64,000 nucleotides of DNA from Sphingopyxis sp. (GTDB lineage: Bacteria > Pseudomonadota > Alphaproteobacteria > Sphingomonadales > Sphingomonadaceae): contig JAEULK010000050.1 of assembly GCA_016793775.1 (NCBI GenBank), positions 62,001 to 126,000 on the forward strand, read 5' to 3'. Of the stretch, positions 35,640 to 47,176 are shown piece by piece; the stretch's first letter is position 1, and every line of letters starts with the position of its first letter. Position numbers and translations under genes: made by a program. The notes below the pieces were generated by a model. The model saw only the letters and a program-made list of their open reading frames with translations, searched no databases and was not told the origin of the DNA.

Positions 35640-36251
35640 TCAGTTCCGCGACGGAAAGATGCCGGTCGTCAGCACGCAATATTGGATCGCCAGATAGGGC
35701 GGCCGATGATCATAGGACTGGTTGCCGCCCGTCTGTCCCAGGACGATCGTCCCGCGCTCCATCAGCTGCGACGCCGGCGTCGTGCCGGTGATATATTTGT
35801 TCGCCGGCGTGGTGCCGAAGGCGTTGCCGACCGGTGTCGTCGAAGTGCCGGCCGCGCTGCTGGCTTTGAGCAAGGCGATATGCTCGTGCTTCGGCATCGT
35901 CGCGAGCGTCATCGTATTGGCCTCGGTCCCGCCCGTCTGGCCCAGAGTGCGCGGCGTCAGGCCGAGGCCGTTTCCAGTATGCATCGTATAGCGTCCGCGC
36001 ACGTCGGGGACACCGAAAGTGGTGACCCCGTCGCCACCATAGGTGGTGCCATACAACGCATAGAGCGCCGACTCATTGGCAATCGACAGCAGCCGGCCAT
36101 CGGCCGGAACCGTGCCGACCGGGCAGAAAGTATTGGCGAGCTTCATGACCTCGCCCAAATAGAAATCCTGCGCCGCCGCCGGTGCCCCGAACCCTGCGGT
36201 CGCCGCGATCGCCGTCGTCAGATACCAACGCGATTTACGAACGAAAGCCAT
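35640..36251 (-). CDS. Secreted phage-tail-collar-like protein, subtype C, operon II
   Basis: A 203-aa protein. Signal peptide MAFVRKSRWYLTTAIAATAGFGAPAAA. The core is TYGGDGVTTFGVPDVRGRYTM. Cys43 and Cys192 flank HEH at 122/124 (MPKHEH). Subtype C markers FGTTPANKYITGTTPASQLMERGTIV are present, with the tail GIFPSRN. Start 36251 begins the signal peptide; a longer frame to 36347 would run through the promoter. It opens operon II, 32 nt below the promoter at 36284-36312. Confidence 0.89.
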   Translation of the reverse strand: MAFVRKSRWYLTTAIAATAGFGAPAAAQDFYLGEVMKLANTFCPVGTVPADGRLLSIANESALYALYGTTYGGDGVTTFGVPDVRGRYTMHTGNGLGLTPRTLGQTGGTEANTMTLATMPKHEHIALLKASSAAGTSTTPVGNAFGTTPANKYITGTTPASQLMERGTIVLGQTGGNQSYDHRPPYLAIQYCVLTTGIFPSRN

Positions 36252-36283
36252 CGCCTCATCCCCCTGCCCAAATAGTGATGCGC

Positions 36284-36312
36284 ACGCTATTCTGTTTTCG
36301 GCGAATGTCAAA
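36284..36312 (-). promoter_or_regulatory. Conserved promoter of collar operon II
   Basis: On the minus strand: TTTGAC (36312-36307), a 17-nt spacer, and TAGCGT (36289-36284), 32 nt before the ATG at 36251. This copy has one change in the -10 box (TAGCGT for TAGCTT). Confidence 0.68.
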
Positions 36313-36390
36313 CCGCGATGCATATATATTTGAAAAAATTGGACCATTGCGGCCGAAGGGCCGCATCACCGACACGAAAGAACAATGACC

Positions 36391-36408
36391 CCACCCCTGC
36401 GGGCGTGG
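36391..36408 (-). terminator. Possible weak terminator of collar operon I
   Basis: On the minus strand CCAC-G-CCC pairs with GGGGTGG around a 3-nt loop, with one bulge, about 70 bp after the stop of the subtype A gene. The U-rich tail is poor (GGTCATTGTT), so it is weaker than the terminators of operons II and III and may allow read-through. Confidence 0.35.
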
Positions 36409-36479
36409 CCATTATTGAGTATCCCCTGTAATCTGTCGGTCACAATATTATAGCGACCATCGGTATCGCCGCTCCGCAA

Positions 36480-37103
36480 TCAATTGCGCGGTGGATAAAT
36501 ACCCTGCAATGCGACGCACCATTTCAGCGCGATGTAGGGCGGGCGGTTGTTCACCGGCTGCGATCCGCCGGTCGGATTCACCTGGATCGTCGAACTCGCC
36601 ATCAGATTGCCCGAGGGCGTGGTTCCCGACTGGAAACTGTTGTTCGACGACACGCCGATCGCATTGCCGTTCGCGGAGGTGCTGTTCGCGTTCGCATTGG
36701 CCGTCTGCAACGCAGCGCGGTGATCGTGCGGCGGCAGGTTGGCGGGGATCAGCGTCGTCGTTTCGCTGCCAGCCTGCTCGCCGATCGAATAAGGCGAAAG
36801 CCCCGGGCCGTTCCCCGGGGTGTTGGCGGCGCGTCCCGACAGGTTCGGCAAGGCGAAGGTCGTTCGCCCATCGCCGCCATAGTTTGTGCCAAAGAGCGAA
36901 AAAAGTGCGGTATTTTGCGAGATCGGAAGGATCTGGCCCGCTGCCTGTGCCCAGCCCAGCGGGCAGAAATTGAAGCCGACCTGCATCAGCTCGCCCAAAT
37001 AGCTTTGCGTCGCGTCCGCCGAAGCCGGCGTGGCATAGGCCAGCGCCGAGCCGCCGGCCGCCAGAGCCATGGTGAAGTTCCGGATTGCTGATTTGCCTGT
37101 CAT
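36480..37103 (-). CDS. Secreted phage-tail-collar-like protein, subtype A, operon I
   Basis: A 207-aa protein. Signal peptide MTGKSAIRNFTMALAAGGSALAYATPASA. The core is NYGGDGRTTFALPNLSGRAAN, with Asn-Leu-Ser where the others have Asp-x-Arg. Cys47 and Cys196 flank HDH at 126/128, followed by RAALQTANANANSTSANG and GVSSNNSFQSGTTPSGNLM. The tail is GIYPPRN. It is 43 bp after the B gene and the last gene of operon I. The A copies share an N-terminal R-x-F-T motif before the hydrophobic core. Confidence 0.88.
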   Translation of the reverse strand: MTGKSAIRNFTMALAAGGSALAYATPASADATQSYLGELMQVGFNFCPLGWAQAAGQILPISQNTALFSLFGTNYGGDGRTTFALPNLSGRAANTPGNGPGLSPYSIGEQAGSETTTLIPANLPPHDHRAALQTANANANSTSANGNAIGVSSNNSFQSGTTPSGNLMASSTIQVNPTGGSQPVNNRPPYIALKWCVALQGIYPPRN

Positions 37104-37146
37104 ACCCCGCCTCCAAAATCTCGATATTCGATCGTGTCGTCGCCGG

Positions 37147-37767
37147 TCAGTTACGCGAAGGGTAGAGACCCAGCAGCGCGATGCATGTGCGGGTCACCAG
37201 AAAGGGCGACATATTGTTGAACGCCACGCCGTCGGTGCCCGTTTTCTGCACGGTCACGGTCTCGGCTTGCAGAGATCCGTCGAAGGCCGGGCCGGTGACC
37301 GGTATTTTATATTGATTGTCCGGCGTCACCGCGAAGGAGTTGCGAAAGGACTTATTGTCGTTGCCGGCGGTAGCGACCGACTGAAGCGACCCCGGATGGA
37401 CGTGAGCCGGCAGCGTGTTGAGGGTCAATGTCACGGTTTGCGTGCCGCCGATCTGTCCCTGATTATAGAAGCTGCCGCCCGGCAATTGCCCGTCGCCGAT
37501 CACCATGCGTCCGCGAACATCGGGGAGTGCGAAGGTTGTGGTGCCGTTGCCGCCATAGGTCGTGCCGAGCAGCGAGAAAAGCGCCTGATTCTGGGCGATC
37601 GACAGAATCTGCCCGCTGGCGTCGGCAAATCCGCGCGGGCAATAGGTCCCGGCAACCTCGATCAACGACCCCATAAAAAATTGCTGCGCCGCCGCCGGCG
37701 AGGCGGAAAACGCCATCAGCCCCGAAGCGGCGGCCACCGCCAATGATTGTCCATGCCGCATTGCCAT
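37147..37767 (-). CDS. Secreted phage-tail-collar-like protein, subtype B, operon I
   Basis: A 206-aa protein. Signal peptide MAMRHGQSLAVAAASGLMAFSASPAAA. The core is TYGGNGTTTFALPDVRGRMVIG. Cys43 and Cys195 flank HVH at 122/124. Subtype B markers SFRNSFAVTPDNQYK and ETVTVQKTGTDG are present, with the tail GLYPSRN. It lies 43 bp after the C gene and 43 bp before the A gene. The MRH start is shared with the B copies of operons II and III. Confidence 0.88.
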   Translation of the reverse strand: MAMRHGQSLAVAAASGLMAFSASPAAAQQFFMGSLIEVAGTYCPRGFADASGQILSIAQNQALFSLLGTTYGGNGTTTFALPDVRGRMVIGDGQLPGGSFYNQGQIGGTQTVTLTLNTLPAHVHPGSLQSVATAGNDNKSFRNSFAVTPDNQYKIPVTGPAFDGSLQAETVTVQKTGTDGVAFNNMSPFLVTRTCIALLGLYPSRN

Positions 37768-37810
37768 ACTCCCCTAAAGCCCCTCAACCGCCCGGCGGAC
37801 CGGTCGCGCC

Positions 37811-38419
37811 CTAATTCGTCGACGGGTAGATTCCCTGCGTGACGACGCAATATTGCAAGGTCAGCGTCGGCGGCAGGTGGCTCCACGGCTGGCTGCTGCC
37901 CGTGCTGCCGACGATCACGAGATCGCGGTTCATCAGCTGCGATGCCGGAACCGCGGCCGACGCATATTTGTTCGCCGGGGTTGTCGCCAGGACATTGCCG
38001 ACGGGGCTTGTCGAATCGGCCGCTTGCGACGTGGTGCGGAACAACGCCGTATGTTCGTGCCGCGGCATGTTGCCGAGCGTCATCGTATTGGTTTCGGTGC
38101 CGCCAACCTCGCCCAGAACCCGATTGGTCAATCCCGGCCCCTGCCCCTCATGCAGCGACACGCGGCCGCGATAATCGGGAACGGCGAAGGTGGTTTGCCC
38201 ATCGCCGCCATAGGTCGTACCGATCAAGTTAAACAGCGTGCTTTCCTGCGCGATGCTCAGCAGGGCGCCATTGGCGGCGACGGTTCCGATGGGGCAGAAG
38301 GTATAGCCCGTCCGGAGAATCTGCCCGATATAATTGTCCTGAGCCGCCGCTGGATTCGCCACCCCCGAAAAAGCGAGTACCACCGCCGTCGCGGATATCC
38401 CAACCGATCTGCGCAACAC
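37811..38419 (-). CDS. Secreted phage-tail-collar-like protein, subtype C, operon I
   Basis: A 202-aa protein and first gene of the whole array. Signal peptide MLRRSVGISATAVVLAFSGVANPAAA. The core is TYGGDGQTTFAVPDYRGRVSL. Cys42 and Cys191 flank HEH at 121/123 (MPRHEH). Subtype C markers LATTPANKYASAAVPASQLMNRDLVI are present, with the tail GIYPSTN. The promoter at 38453-38481 lies 33 nt upstream. The convergent or tandem neighbour upstream is a GST gene on the same strand, ending at 38523. Confidence 0.88.
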   Translation of the reverse strand: MLRRSVGISATAVVLAFSGVANPAAAQDNYIGQILRTGYTFCPIGTVAANGALLSIAQESTLFNLIGTTYGGDGQTTFAVPDYRGRVSLHEGQGPGLTNRVLGEVGGTETNTMTLGNMPRHEHTALFRTTSQAADSTSPVGNVLATTPANKYASAAVPASQLMNRDLVIVGSTGSSQPWSHLPPTLTLQYCVVTQGIYPSTN

Positions 38420-38452
38420 AGCCGTCCCCCCACCGATGCCCTTGATGGAAGA

Positions 38453-38481
38453 AAGCTACCGCAAATTTTGGCAAAGTCAAA
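38453..38481 (-). promoter_or_regulatory. Conserved promoter of collar operon I
   Basis: On the minus strand: TTTGAC (38481-38476), a 17-nt spacer, and TAGCTT (38458-38453), 33 nt before the ATG at 38419. It lies in the 103-bp gap after the GST gene. Confidence 0.72.
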
Positions 38482-38522
38482 GGCGGTCGTGGCAAATATC
38501 CGGCTCTTTGCCGCGCGCGATC

Positions 38523-39404
38523 TCAATTGCCTTCAGCGGGTTCCAATTTGTCCTGAGTCCGCAAATCGAAGTCCGACGCATCGTGCCGTTCGCGCAGCTG
38601 GCTGGCCGGGTCGCCCATCACCCGGTTGACCATGCGGCCGCGCTTCACCGCGGGCCGCGCGGCGATCTGGTCGGTCCAGCGCTGGACATTCCTATACTCC
38701 TGCACCTGCAGGAATTCGCCGGCGTCGTAGACGAGGCCTTTGACCAGCGCGCCGTACCAAGGCCAGACCGCCATGTCGGCGATGCTGTAGTCGGCGCCGC
38801 CCAGATACTCGCTCTCGGCCAGCCGGCGGTCGAGCACATCGAGCTGGCGCTTCACCTCCATCGCATAGCGATTGATCGGATATTCCTGCTTGGTCGGCGC
38901 ATAGGCGTAAAAATGTCCGAAGCCGCCGCCGAGGAAAGGCGCGCTGCCCATCTGCCACATCAACCACGACAGCACCTCGGCGCGCGCGGCGGTTTCGGTC
39001 GGCAGGAAGGCGCCGAATTTCTCGGCGAGATGGATCAGGATCGCGCCCGATTCGAAGATGCGGATCGGCTCGGGTCCGCTGCGATCGACCATCACCGGGA
39101 TCTTGCTGTTCGGATTGGCGGCGACATAGCCGCTGGAGAATTGGTCGCCTTCGCCGATGTTGATCAGCCAGGCATCATATTCCGCGCCGCCATGGCCCGC
39201 CGCGAGCAGTTCCTCGAGCAGCACGGTGACCTTCACCCCATTGGGCGTGCCGAGCGAATAGAGCTGGAGCGGATGTTGGCCGACCGGCAGTTCCTTGTCA
39301 TGGGTCGGCCCGGCGATCGGCCGGTTGATGTTCGCGAAACGCCCCCCGCTTTCCTTGTCCCAGGTCCAGACCTTCGGCGGAACATAGTCGGTGGCGTCGC
39401 TCAT
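38523..39404 (-). CDS. Glutathione S-transferase, YghU-like
   Basis: A 293-aa protein of the YghU/Nu-class GST type, longer than ordinary GSTs because of an N-terminal extension (DYVPPKVWTWDKESGGRFANINRPIAG). The thioredoxin-like domain (HPLQLYSLGTPNGVKVTVLLEEL, then NPNSKIPVMVDRSG and FESGAILIHLAEKFG) and the helical C-terminal domain (SEYLGGADYSIADMAVWPWYGAL) are complete. Relatives bind two glutathiones and reduce disulfides or organic peroxides in the cytoplasm. The Thr-Pro-Asn-Gly at the active-site turn is the family signature. It is 75 bp downstream of the CaiB-type gene. Confidence 0.92.
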   Translation of the reverse strand: MSDATDYVPPKVWTWDKESGGRFANINRPIAGPTHDKELPVGQHPLQLYSLGTPNGVKVTVLLEELLAAGHGGAEYDAWLINIGEGDQFSSGYVAANPNSKIPVMVDRSGPEPIRIFESGAILIHLAEKFGAFLPTETAARAEVLSWLMWQMGSAPFLGGGFGHFYAYAPTKQEYPINRYAMEVKRQLDVLDRRLAESEYLGGADYSIADMAVWPWYGALVKGLVYDAGEFLQVQEYRNVQRWTDQIAARPAVKRGRMVNRVMGDPASQLRERHDASDFDLRTQDKLEPAEGN

Positions 39405-39479
39405 GGGGGAACTCCTGCGATAGATTGTGTACTGACCGGTATCTAATCATGCCGTACGCTGGCGTCCAGCCGGGCGGCG

Positions 39480-40658
39480 TCAAATAATCCTTTGCTCGCG
39501 CAAAGCCGAAATCGCGTCGGCGCTGTAACCGATCTCGGAAAGGATCGCATCGCTGTGTTCGCCCAGCCGCGGCGCGGCGGCGGGCGCGGCTTTGGCGCTC
39601 GACGACAGGGTGATCGGCGTGCGCACCACTGGGGCGAGCCCGAAACCGCCCGGATAGTCCATAGCATCGACCAGTCCCGTCGCGGTCACTTGGGGATGCG
39701 CCAATGCCTCGGAGGGTTTGAGCACGGGCCCCGCCGGCACCTTTGCGGCGCCCAGTTCGGCAAGCGCCTGCTCGTTGGTCCGCGCCGCGCACCAGTCGCG
39801 CATCACCCCGCCGATCTCCTCGCCATGATCGCCGCGCGATATGTCATCAGCGAAGCGCGGGTCTTCGACCAGCTCGGGCCTCCCGACGAGGGTCGCCCAG
39901 CGTGCGAAGATCGGGTTGCCCACGACCTGCGTCATGATCCACCCGTCCTGCGTCGCGAAAATATCGGTCGGCGCCGAGCTGAAGGCGCGGTTGCCCATCA
40001 TGCCGCGGTCGATGCCGTTCAGCGCATGGTCGATCGTCAGCCCGTTGGTGATCGCGAGCGCGGTGCCGAGCAGCGAGCCCGACACGCGCTGGCCGACGCC
40101 GGTCACCTCGCGCTCGCGCAGCGCCAGCATCACGCCGAAGGCGCAGTGAAGTGCGGTGGTGAAATCGACATAATTGACCTGCGCGCGCATGGGTTCGCCA
40201 TCCTTGCCGCCGATATGGACCGCGCCCGACATCGCCTGTCCCACTGCGTCGAAGCCGACATGCTGCGCCAGCGGGCCTTCGTTGCCGAAGGCCGAGGCGG
40301 TGGCCAAAATGATGCGCGGGTTGAGTGCCGCCAGCGTCGGATAGTCGAGCCCCAGCTTGACGAGCGCATCATCGGGCAGATTGGCGATCACGACATCGGC
40401 GGTCGCGACCAGCTTGCGCACGATCTCGCGGCCTTGGTCGCTGCCGGGCTTCAGCGTCAGGCAACGCTTGTTCCGGTTCATCTGCAGGAACATCGCGCCC
40501 GAGCCGTCCTCGGCGACGGGGACCGAAAAGCGATCCTCATTGCCCGCCGGACCCTCGATGCGGATGACGTCGGCGCCATAGTCGGCGAGCAGGGCGCCGC
40601 AATAAGGACCGGCGATATAGCGGCCGAAATCCAGCACCCTGACATCCTTCAGCGGCAC
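39480..40658 (-). CDS. CaiB/BaiF-family CoA transferase
   Basis: A 392-aa class III CoA transferase starting MPLKDVRVLDFGRYIAGPYCGALLADYGADVIRIEGPAGNEDR. The interlocked-dimer motifs (LTLKPGSDQGREIVRKLVATADVVIANLP, VGFDAVGQAMSGAVH) are present. The catalytic Asp expected near residue 170 is supplied by YVDFTTALHCAFGVMLAL. The enzyme moves CoA between carboxylic acids; substrates cannot be told. Together with the GST, and with the acyl-CoA dehydrogenases elsewhere, it points to breakdown of organic acids or aromatics. Confidence 0.91.
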   Translation of the reverse strand: MPLKDVRVLDFGRYIAGPYCGALLADYGADVIRIEGPAGNEDRFSVPVAEDGSGAMFLQMNRNKRCLTLKPGSDQGREIVRKLVATADVVIANLPDDALVKLGLDYPTLAALNPRIILATASAFGNEGPLAQHVGFDAVGQAMSGAVHIGGKDGEPMRAQVNYVDFTTALHCAFGVMLALREREVTGVGQRVSGSLLGTALAITNGLTIDHALNGIDRGMMGNRAFSSAPTDIFATQDGWIMTQVVGNPIFARWATLVGRPELVEDPRFADDISRGDHGEEIGGVMRDWCAARTNEQALAELGAAKVPAGPVLKPSEALAHPQVTATGLVDAMDYPGGFGLAPVVRTPITLSSSAKAAPAAAPRLGEHSDAILSEIGYSADAISALREQRII

Positions 40659-40799
40659 GCCTAACCCTCCCCCATTCTTCTTTGGCTTTGCGCTAGCAGC
40701 CGTCCGTCGAGCCGGCCAGCGCCTTCGTCGAAACCGCGCGCTTGCCTTCGCGCCCCAAAGCCATATGGTCGCAGCATAATTTCAACAGGGGAAACTAAA

Positions 40800-44045
<3,246 letters not shown>

Positions 44046-44056
44046 AAAGTCGAAGC

Positions 44057-44086
44057 GCGGGTCCGGGATTCGACGCCCGGCCCCGC
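44057..44086 (+). terminator. Hairpin after the amidohydrolase gene, possible terminator
   Basis: GCGGGTCCGGG pairs with CCCGGCCCCGC around an 8-nt loop, with one mismatch, 11 bp after the stop. There is no T run, so it may be a weak or Rho-assisted terminator that still separates the gene from the VirB operon. Confidence 0.45.
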
Positions 44087-44207
44087 TCCCGTTATGAAAC
44101 GACGAAGTGTTGTGGTGAACGGCGCATCACCCTTGCGCCGCGAAGCCCTTTGCCTATAGACATTTAGGCTTGGGGAGTACTGAGGCTCGCAGGCCGGGGG
44201 GACGATT

Positions 44208-44531
44208 TTGCGTAAATTGAGTGCCAGAATATCGGCGATTGCGGCTTCGGTGACGGGCCTGCTCCATGCGACGGCCGCCTACGCCCAAAGCACCCTGCCC
44301 GACCCCGAAGGCTCGGGCGCGATCGTCAATGCCGTTCGCTGGCTGCAGGGCACGCTGCTCGGCACCGTCGCCACCGTCGTCGCGATCATCGCGGTCGCCT
44401 CGGTCGGTTTCCTGATGCTGACCGGGCGGATCAACTGGCGCTATGGCGCCACGGTGATCCTCGGTTGCTTCGTCCTGTTCGGCGCCGCGAGCATCGTCGC
44501 CGGCATCCAGTCGACCTCCGGCGGGCTCTAG
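44208..44531 (+). CDS. virB2: Type IV secretion pilin-like protein VirB2
   Basis: A 107-aa protein with a signal peptide (ending near AAYAQ, residue 27) and two hydrophobic helices (TVATVVAIIAVASVGFLMLTG and YGATVILGCFVLFGAASIVAG) separated by a short RINWR loop, the VirB2/TrbC pilin pattern. The start is TTG at 44208, with a GGGGGGA ribosome site five bases upstream; no ATG fits. It forms the pilus or channel subunit of the VirB machine. First gene of the operon virB2-3-4-6-8-9-10-11. Confidence 0.88.
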   Translation: MRKLSARISAIAASVTGLLHATAAYAQSTLPDPEGSGAIVNAVRWLQGTLLGTVATVVAIIAVASVGFLMLTGRINWRYGATVILGCFVLFGAASIVAGIQSTSGGL

Positions 44532-44540
44532 GACCAGGCG

Positions 44541-44825
44541 ATGAGCGACCTCGACCGCGACCCCCTGTTTGTGGCGCTGACGCGCCCGCAGATGTTCGCG
44601 GGCGTCACCTACAGCTTCTTCGTGATCAACGCGATCGCGGCGACCGAGCTGTTCCTGATTTTCCGTTCGCTCTGGGCGCTGTTCGGCGCGCTGCTGATCC
44701 ATCTGGTCGGCGCGCTGCTGTGCCTGCGCGAACCGCGCTTCTTCGACATCTGGCTGACCAAGGTCAGCCGCTGTCCGCGCGTGACCAATTTCAAGACCTG
44801 GCAGTGCAACTCCTATCGGCCCTGA
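44541..44825 (+). CDS. virB3: Type IV secretion protein VirB3
   Basis: A 94-aa inner-membrane protein starting MSDLDRDPLFVALTRPQMFAGV, the usual VirB3 signature, with two hydrophobic segments (residues about 22-60) and the RFFDIWLTKVSRCPRV end. VirB3 cooperates with the VirB4 ATPase at the inner membrane. It starts 9 bp after virB2, and its end overlaps the virB4 start. Confidence 0.9.
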   Translation: MSDLDRDPLFVALTRPQMFAGVTYSFFVINAIAATELFLIFRSLWALFGALLIHLVGALLCLREPRFFDIWLTKVSRCPRVTNFKTWQCNSYRP

Positions 44826-47176
44826 AGCCCCGCCCCGCGGCGAGTGACGGCGAGGTGCCGGCGGGCAAGCATCTGCCCTATGCCCGCCATGTCGATGACC
44901 ATACGATCGAGACGCGCGACGGCCTGTTGATGCAGGTCATCCGCCTGCGCGGCATCCTGTTTGAAACCGCCGACAGCGACGAACTCAACTACCGTAAACT
45001 GCTGCGCGACGCGATGCTGCAGGCGATCGGATCTTCGCGCTACGCGCTCTATCATCATGTCGTGCGGCGCGAGGCGAGCATCGAACTCGACGGCGAATTC
45101 GGCGACGATTTTTCGGCGGGCCTCGACGAACGCTGGCAGGCACGGCTCGCGATCAAGCAGCTCTATCGCAACGACCTCTACCTCACGCTCGTCCGCCGCC
45201 CGGCGCCCGGGCGGATGGGACTGCTCGACCGGCTTTCGGGCTGGCTCGGCTCGACCGGGCAGGATTATCAGGCGACGGTGGCGCAGGAACTACGCCTGCT
45301 CGACACCGCGCGCGAGGCGCTGATGGCGCAGCTCGGCAGCTACCAGCCCGAACTGCTCGGCCTCTATGACAGCGACCAGGGGCTCTGCTCCGAGCCTCTC
45401 GAATTTTTCGGCCAGCTTTTCTCGGGCGAACCGCGCCGTCTGCTCGCGCCGCATCAGGATGCGGGCGACTATCTGCCCGACCGGCGGATCAGTTTCGGTG
45501 CCGAGACGATCGAGCTGGCTCCCGTCGGCAATGCGGCACGCCGCTTCGTCGGCATCGTCGCGATCAAGGATTATCCCGCGTCGACCGCGACCGGCATGTT
45601 CGACGAACTGCTGCGCCTGCCGTTCGAGATGGTGATGGCGCAGAGCTTCGCCTTCGTCGATCGCCAGCCCGCGCTCGGCAAGATGAACCTCGCGCTGCGC
45701 CGGATGCGTTCGACCGAGGATGAGGCGCTCAGCCTGCGCGACCAGCTGGCGCGCGCCAAGGACGATGTCGCCGCGGGCCGCGCCGCATTCGGCGAGCATC
45801 ATATGACGATCGCGGTGCATGGCGCGACCGAGGCCGAGGTCAGCGCCAATATCGCCGACGTCCAGGCGTCGCTCGCCGAACTGGGGATCATCTCGGTGCG
45901 CGAGGATATCGCGCTCGAGCCAACCTTCTGGTCGCAGTTTCCCGGAAATTTCAAATATATCGTCCGTCGCGGCATGGTTTCCTCGGCCAATTTTGCCGGC
46001 CTCGCCAGCGGGCATAATTTCGCTGCGGGGCGCGCCGATGGCAATGTCTGGGGCAAGGCGGTCACGGTGTTCGAGACCACCGCCGCAGGCCCTTATTATT
46101 TCAACTTCCATCAGGGCGACCTCGGCAACTTCACCGTCATCGGCCCGTCGGGGTCAGGCAAGACCGTCGTCGTCAATTTCCTGCTCGCACAGGCGCGCCG
46201 CTTCGATCCGCGTATCATTTTCTTCGACAAGGACCGCGGCGCCGAGCTGTTCATCCGCGCGATCGGCGGGCGCTACGACCAGCTCCGCCCCGGCATCGCC
46301 AGCGGACTCAACCCGCTCCAGCTCGACGACACGCCGGTCAACCGCCAGTTCCTGATCGACTGGCTCGCGCAACTCGTGGGCGGCGCGAGCATCGAGGAAA
46401 TGGCGCAGATCAAGGACGCGGTCGACGCAAGCTATGCGCAGCCGCCCGCGCACCGCCGCCTGCGCCACGTGGCCGAACTGTTCCGCGGCGGCGCCCGCCC
46501 GCGCGCCGACGATATGTGGTCGCGGCTGCGCCCCTGGTGGGGCGACGGCGAACGCGCCTGGCTGTTCGACAATGTCGAGGATCTGACCGACATGGACAGC
46601 CCGACCATAGGTTTCGACATGACCGTCATCCTCGACGATGCGGCGATGCGCACCCCGACGATGATGTACCTGTTTCACCGCGTCGAGGAACGGCTGACCG
46701 GCGAGGAAACGATCATCGTCGTCGACGAAGGCTGGAAAGCGCTCGACGACGATGTCTTCGTGCGCCGGATCAAGGATTGGGAAAAGACGATCCGCAAAAG
46801 GAACGGAATCGTCGGTTTCGCAACGCAAAGCGCGCAGGACGCGCTGGAGAGCAAGATCGCCAGCGCGCTGATCGAGCAGGTCGCGACGCAGATCTTCATG
46901 GCGAACCCCAAGGCGCGCGCGACCGACTATATGGACGGCTTTGGGCTGACCGAGCATGAGTATCAACTGATCCGCACCCTGCCCGACGATGCGCATTGCT
47001 TCCTGGTCAAACATGGCAATGACAGCGTCGTCGTGCGGCTCAACCTGTCGGGCGAGCGCGACCTGCTGACCATATTGTCGGGCCGCGAGCGGACGGTACG
47101 GTTGCTCGATCAGATCCGCGAGACCGCGGGCGATGATCCGGGCGTGTGGATGTCGCGTCTGCTGGCGGTCGCATGA
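44804..47176 (+). CDS. virB4: Type IV secretion ATPase VirB4
   Basis: A 790-aa cytoplasmic ATPase, normal length for VirB4. The N-terminal domain begins about GKHLPYARHVDDHTIETRDGLLMQVIRL. The C-terminal RecA-like domain has Walker A GPSGSGKT at 447-454, the DKDRGAELFIRAIGG segment and Walker B IIVVDEGWKALDD. It powers assembly of the secretion channel. GTG 44804 is the only plausible start near the virB3 end (22-bp overlap); an alternative GTG lies about 50 bp downstream. The stop overlaps the virB6 start (ATGA). Confidence 0.94.
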   Translation: MQLLSALKPRPAASDGEVPAGKHLPYARHVDDHTIETRDGLLMQVIRLRGILFETADSDELNYRKLLRDAMLQAIGSSRYALYHHVVRREASIELDGEFGDDFSAGLDERWQARLAIKQLYRNDLYLTLVRRPAPGRMGLLDRLSGWLGSTGQDYQATVAQELRLLDTAREALMAQLGSYQPELLGLYDSDQGLCSEPLEFFGQLFSGEPRRLLAPHQDAGDYLPDRRISFGAETIELAPVGNAARRFVGIVAIKDYPASTATGMFDELLRLPFEMVMAQSFAFVDRQPALGKMNLALRRMRSTEDEALSLRDQLARAKDDVAAGRAAFGEHHMTIAVHGATEAEVSANIADVQASLAELGIISVREDIALEPTFWSQFPGNFKYIVRRGMVSSANFAGLASGHNFAAGRADGNVWGKAVTVFETTAAGPYYFNFHQGDLGNFTVIGPSGSGKTVVVNFLLAQARRFDPRIIFFDKDRGAELFIRAIGGRYDQLRPGIASGLNPLQLDDTPVNRQFLIDWLAQLVGGASIEEMAQIKDAVDASYAQPPAHRRLRHVAELFRGGARPRADDMWSRLRPWWGDGERAWLFDNVEDLTDMDSPTIGFDMTVILDDAAMRTPTMMYLFHRVEERLTGEETIIVVDEGWKALDDDVFVRRIKDWEKTIRKRNGIVGFATQSAQDALESKIASALIEQVATQIFMANPKARATDYMDGFGLTEHEYQLIRTLPDDAHCFLVKHGNDSVVVRLNLSGERDLLTILSGRERTVRLLDQIRETAGDDPGVWMSRLLAVA

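Noticed and set aside
26873-38419. Collar genes read as a prophage or tailocin
   Set aside because: All twelve proteins have signal peptides, and there are no terminase, capsid, sheath, baseplate, holin or integrase genes nearby. Phage tail proteins are not exported this way.
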